A stretch of DNA of 64,000 nt from Clavelina lepadiformis. Taxonomy: Eukaryota; Chordata; Ascidiacea; Aplousobranchia; Clavelinidae. The notes beneath the pieces were generated by a model. It worked only from the letters and a program-made list of their open reading frames with translations, was not told the DNA's origin and made no database searches. The stretch covers positions 11,231,820 to 11,295,819 of the forward strand of contig NC_135248.1 of NCBI RefSeq assembly GCF_947623445.1, in the 5' to 3' direction. Both the position numbers and the translations under genes were made by a program. Below are positions 60,390-64,000 of the stretch, piece after piece; the stretch's first letter is position 1, and the number at the start of each line of letters is the position of its first letter.

Positions 60390-61603
60390 ACTTGTCAGAC
60401 TTACAGAACTGAGTGAGAAAGTATTACGCTGGTTATAACGTAGTACAGTAATATCCCGATTAATTTCTCACCCTGATTAAGTTCGCAAAAATATACCTTT
60501 CAAAAGTTTGTTGGTGTAACCGAAAATTCTTGCTTTCGAATGCCAACTGTCTTCTCACATTCACGGTGAACAGCGACACCATCAGTAAAACCCAAGAAAA
60601 CAAATTTATTTTTTTTAACAGTCTCCACGACCAAAACCAAACCGACCTTCTTAAATCATTTAACAACGGCTTTTATAGAATACAAATGGTGAGGTTTTAA
60701 GCAATTGATAAGACGAGAATGCGCAAAACGTGAGGTAAACAACGATAATTGCAATTAATCAGCCAAAACCAAAACAACGTGAAGTAATCATCGCACATTA
60801 AGTAGAGAATTAACACACTATAAAAACGGTAAAACATAAGATACTATAAATAACACGTGACATATTTTCGTTACAGTTGGTACTTACAGTAAATCACACT
60901 TGTCATGAAAAAATAGTTAAATAAGTAACTTTACTAAAGTTAACGATTTATTAAACATATCATAAATGGTCAGCTGATGCATATTTGCGCATATATTTCA
61001 TACAAATTGCGTCCGTTGAGCAATGTAGGTCTATATATACAAAAAAGTTACAGGATAACTTCAGTTAAGGCTTGTCATCATCATCAGTCTTGAATGGTTA
61101 CTGATCAGCACATTCAGCAATATACGTTACATAATAATACGCCTGTTGAATAGCTATACTGTATTTATAAAACTACGGACTTTCATTCCACATTTCAAAT
61201 GAAATCATTTCACAGTATACCCCCGAAGAAGCAAGCTTATGCTTGCGAAAGCTCGTGTCGAAAATATAGAGTTAACCTTAACAGTGCCAAACTATATCAT
61301 GCTTCTTATTTTACTTCTAAATTTGGTAAACACGGTTCAGACAACATCAACTTAGTATCATTTAATAAGTAAGTATACCATAAACATAGCCTATAGGCTC
61401 TAAATGTGACCAACAGTGTATAGATAAAAATCTTCCTGCTTTCACAAATCAGTTTCTTTGTTTGTTTCATTATGACGTGATAGGTTCGGGCTCGCATGAG
61501 TTCTAAGTTCAAAAGCTCAAAAGCTCCAGTTGCTAATTTCCTATTTGCTATTTGGTCCGGTACGTTAAGTTAAAACAAACAAGGATTAGCACATCATGTA
61601 GAA

Positions 61604-61871
61604 CAGCGTTTTCCAAGCGGGTTTTAGACATAACAAGAGATTGCAGCGTTATCTTCAAATCACTAACAATTTTATTTCACAATTTTGTTTTCACATTTTT
61701 TCTTTATTTTAAAAGCTGCGAAGTAAACATTTGGTACAACACCAGTAAAACCAGCTTGTTTATAAACAACCCAAAAACAAAAACTGGAAAGCAATTTCGG
61801 GTGCCGTTAAACTTTTTTTTACTGAAAAATGGTTCCGCGAACCAAAAATGTTAAAACTTTAGAAACCATTG
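61604..61871. mobile_element. Old hAT-like MITE, right-arm copy
   Basis: Mirror copy of 58517-58795, with ends CAGCGTTTTCCAAG and CTTTAGAAACCATTG. A few small differences from the left copy post-date the duplication. Confidence 0.5.
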
Positions 61872-62923
61872 CTGTAGAGTGGAGACAACGACGACATAGC
61901 CTAGCTCGGACGTTAAAGCAGTTGAAAAGCAGGAGTTCAATTGTACCCGTTGTCTATTTAAATTTTAAAGTAAGGGTGTGATTCAAAACATCTGTCATTG
62001 CATAAAATTATATTTCTCATTGATGACAGTGTTTTTTGAGGATTGTTTAACAACTTGATATGCACAACGTGATGAGGGAGGCATAGCAGTACAACTAAAA
62101 TACGTGGATTTTAATGAAACATTTCTCACCGTTTCCTTATACGTCAATGCTTCCACGTAATTTGACTCTGGCTTGCTACATCACATTTCCGGACCTGTAA
62201 CACATACGAATAGAAACACCAATATTTAGATGGGAAATTATTGAGTCTGAACCCGAGCAAATAAGGGAAAATGTCAAACATTATACATTAATAGAGCTGT
62301 TCTCAAACGATTGGACCTAACCCAGACTTTGGTCACCTGAATAGCATTGTGGTTGACGAGAATATGTTGTGCTCATGGACAGCTGTGGCTATAATCGTAA
62401 CTGAATGAGATACAGTTATTGCTTCTAAGGTTGCAGATATGACATCTAGTTCTTTTACAAACGGTTACAGGCATCGCAAAATTTTGGTTGAAAAAGTTTG
62501 CGTCATTTTAACCGAGTGCTGTTATAATTCTAGTCACTGACTTGACTCGTGTCAAATATCGAAAGTTATCGGTTTAATTCAAGTGCCATTGTGGAAGTTG
62601 TGACAGCAAAAAATAAAACTGTGCAGAAAATAAAAAATACTTCCCTAAATTTACTCTATTTTAAAAGAAAGTATTCCAACATGTAGACCACAGTAATTGT
62701 GATACAGCCGTAATGAATAATAACCAACTTTATACAATGCATACAACATACAAGGAGTATCCTTGTCTGTATTTTAGCAAAATAATGTTTTGTACTTTAC
62801 ACTTATTTGCTGGTCACGCTTTATTCGCCTGAAATTTTACAAAAACAGAATCATAGCATTCGGGATTTTACATCAGCATCCTAAGCATTTGCAGAACAAA
62901 TTATAAACTGTGTAACGCACAAA

Positions 62924-63771
62924 ATGAAGGACATTAGCCCAAGACAAGTGACTTGGAGCCGATCCTGGGATTTCATGTTTGCCACAGCAGGCTGGAGTAT
63001 AGGGTTGGGAAATATTTGGCGGTTTCCTTATCTATGCTATCAGTATGGGGGAGGTAAGCGATTTTCAGAACGGATTTGTCAGACTTAAAATTATTACTAT
63101 TATGATTATGCTAATGAGCTTTGTTTACAGGCCCATTTCTCAATCCGTATATTTTCTTTGCTTTATTTTTCGCACTTCCTTGTTTGGTGTTGGAGGCCTC
63201 ACTGGGGCAAATGGTCGGAAAAAATCTCTTTGATATGTGGCGTTCAACCGTTCCTATCCTTTCTGGTATGTCATTCCATTATAGAGTTAAATAGGTTAAA
63301 CAACATTGCTATGGTAAAGTAATTGCTATATCGCTAATTGCAATTTTACGTGAAACGACCGTTATAGCATTATTTATTACATACGGGTTCTCTCTTTAAA
63401 ATACTGATTGTTTTTCTGAACACAAAGCGTCAATTGATAGTGTCATGTGTCAGTCAAAAAATAATTTTTTATAACGAGAACCCAACAATACTTAGCCTAT
63501 AGTTAAATCAATCTACTTGCTGCTTTCCAGGAATCGCTTTTGCTAGCATGACGATGAATTTTTTCGATAAAATGAGCTATTCCACACTCCTGGTGTGGGT
63601 AATAAAGTATTTCGTGGCAAGTTTTTCGAATACTCTTCCTTGGATGAGTTGCAATAACACTTGGAACGATGAAAATTGTTTGGATTTTGCAATTCAAAAT
63701 AAAAGCGAGCTTTTCAGCATCAAAAAACTTAATGGTACACGAGGAGAATCAGCGGCGGAACAGTGTTGGAA
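62924..63771 (+). CDS. SLC6-family transporter, second head-to-head copy (exons 1-3; continues past the window)
   Basis: Exons 62924-63053, 63132-63265 and 63531-63771 correspond to exons 1-3 of the complete copy at 53049-57467, with identical splice sites and phases and no stops. Exon 1 encodes the same 44-residue N-terminus, including the TM1 ion-site core. Differences are mostly single residues: the start of TM2 reads GPFLNPYIF instead of GAFLIPYIF; exon 3 has FASMTMN for FAGMTMN, VWVIKY for VWIIKY, SIKKLNG for SIKQLNG and EQCWK for EQYWK. In this copy exon 2 is one base shorter than its twin (134 versus 135 by my boundaries); this needs checking, since a real difference would shift the frame. 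Transcribed away from its twin, with about 5.5 kb of palindromic DNA between the two starts. Confidence 0.75.
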
Positions 63772-64000
63772 GTAAAAATCAGTTCTATGCATTGGTATAG
63801 TGCTGCTTGCTAGGCTTACAAAAGCATTATGGATTTGTGTGCGTTTACATGATACTGTCAAAATTAATGTTTCAGCAAGTGTCTTAGTTTGAATAAATAA
63901 TGTTCCCAAATGTGAATAAAACTTTTTCATGCTAAAGATTTCATGTTAAACACTAAAGGAAACATATAAAGGTCGTTTCCATTCAACTCTGTACAAATGT

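Larger units (their letters stand above)
60390..64000. repeat. Right arm of the giant inverted repeat (runs off the window)
   Basis: Mirror of 56390-60000. It carries the second SLC6 copy on the plus strand and the mirrored hAT-like MITE. Homology is still strong at the last base of the window, so the true arm is longer than 3.6 kb. Confidence 0.95.

Noticed and set aside
59722-60666. Identical 68-codon frames in both palindrome arms
   Set aside because: Identity follows from the inverted repeat. There is no homology, codon signature or splice context to support a protein.

Overview
The window is animal nuclear DNA: AT-rich, with short GT-AG introns, multi-exon genes in both orientations, many small DNA transposons and a tRNA-derived SINE. 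Gene content, compact introns and an AA15-type oxidase beside ordinary chordate-like housekeeping genes fit an invertebrate deuterostome, most likely an ascidian tunicate. That placement is inference; no species marker was seen. Gene models were built by hand from the sequence, joining exons at GT/AG sites with matching phase. There are no operons and each gene is transcribed on its own. || Layout. 1-5096: no confident gene; a fold-back MITE, a hAT MITE and a SINE. 5097-7802 (+): a five-exon Golgi alpha-1,3-fucosyltransferase (400 aa). 7803-12713: intergenic, with a hAT element carrying a transposase remnant and a second hAT nested in it, plus a SINE. 12714-19583 (+): a 13-exon CDP-diacylglycerol synthase (455 aa). 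22146-24605 (-): a six-exon secreted AA15-type copper polysaccharide monooxygenase (301 aa). 27998-43410 (-): three tandem, same-orientation paralogues of a little-known family with a DNRRLY motif (I infer a ParB/sulfiredoxin-like fold), followed by a low-complexity linker and, in two copies, a C-terminal membrane anchor. One copy holds 20 perfect in-frame copies of a 9-bp unit encoding (Asp-Asn-Tyr)20 just before its anchor exon; its first exon looks decayed. 44851-48310 (-): glutathione synthetase (nine exons, 475 aa). 48888-49459 (+): two orphan cytochrome P450 CYP2-type exons. 49660-51900: dispersed and direct repeats. 53049-57467 (-): a complete 12-exon SLC6 sodium-coupled transporter (586 aa). 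56390-64000: a very large inverted repeat whose right arm carries a second, divergent head-to-head SLC6 copy cut by the window end. || The housekeeping genes (phospholipid CDP-activation, glutathione synthesis, fucosylation, solute uptake) are unrelated neighbours. The parts most worth a second look are the membrane-anchored DNRRLY gene cluster with its coding minisatellite, the SLC6 palindrome with a decayed SLC6 exon fragment in its spacer, the AA15 oxidase in a possibly cellulose-making animal, and a hAT insertion dated by a paralogous empty site in the same window.
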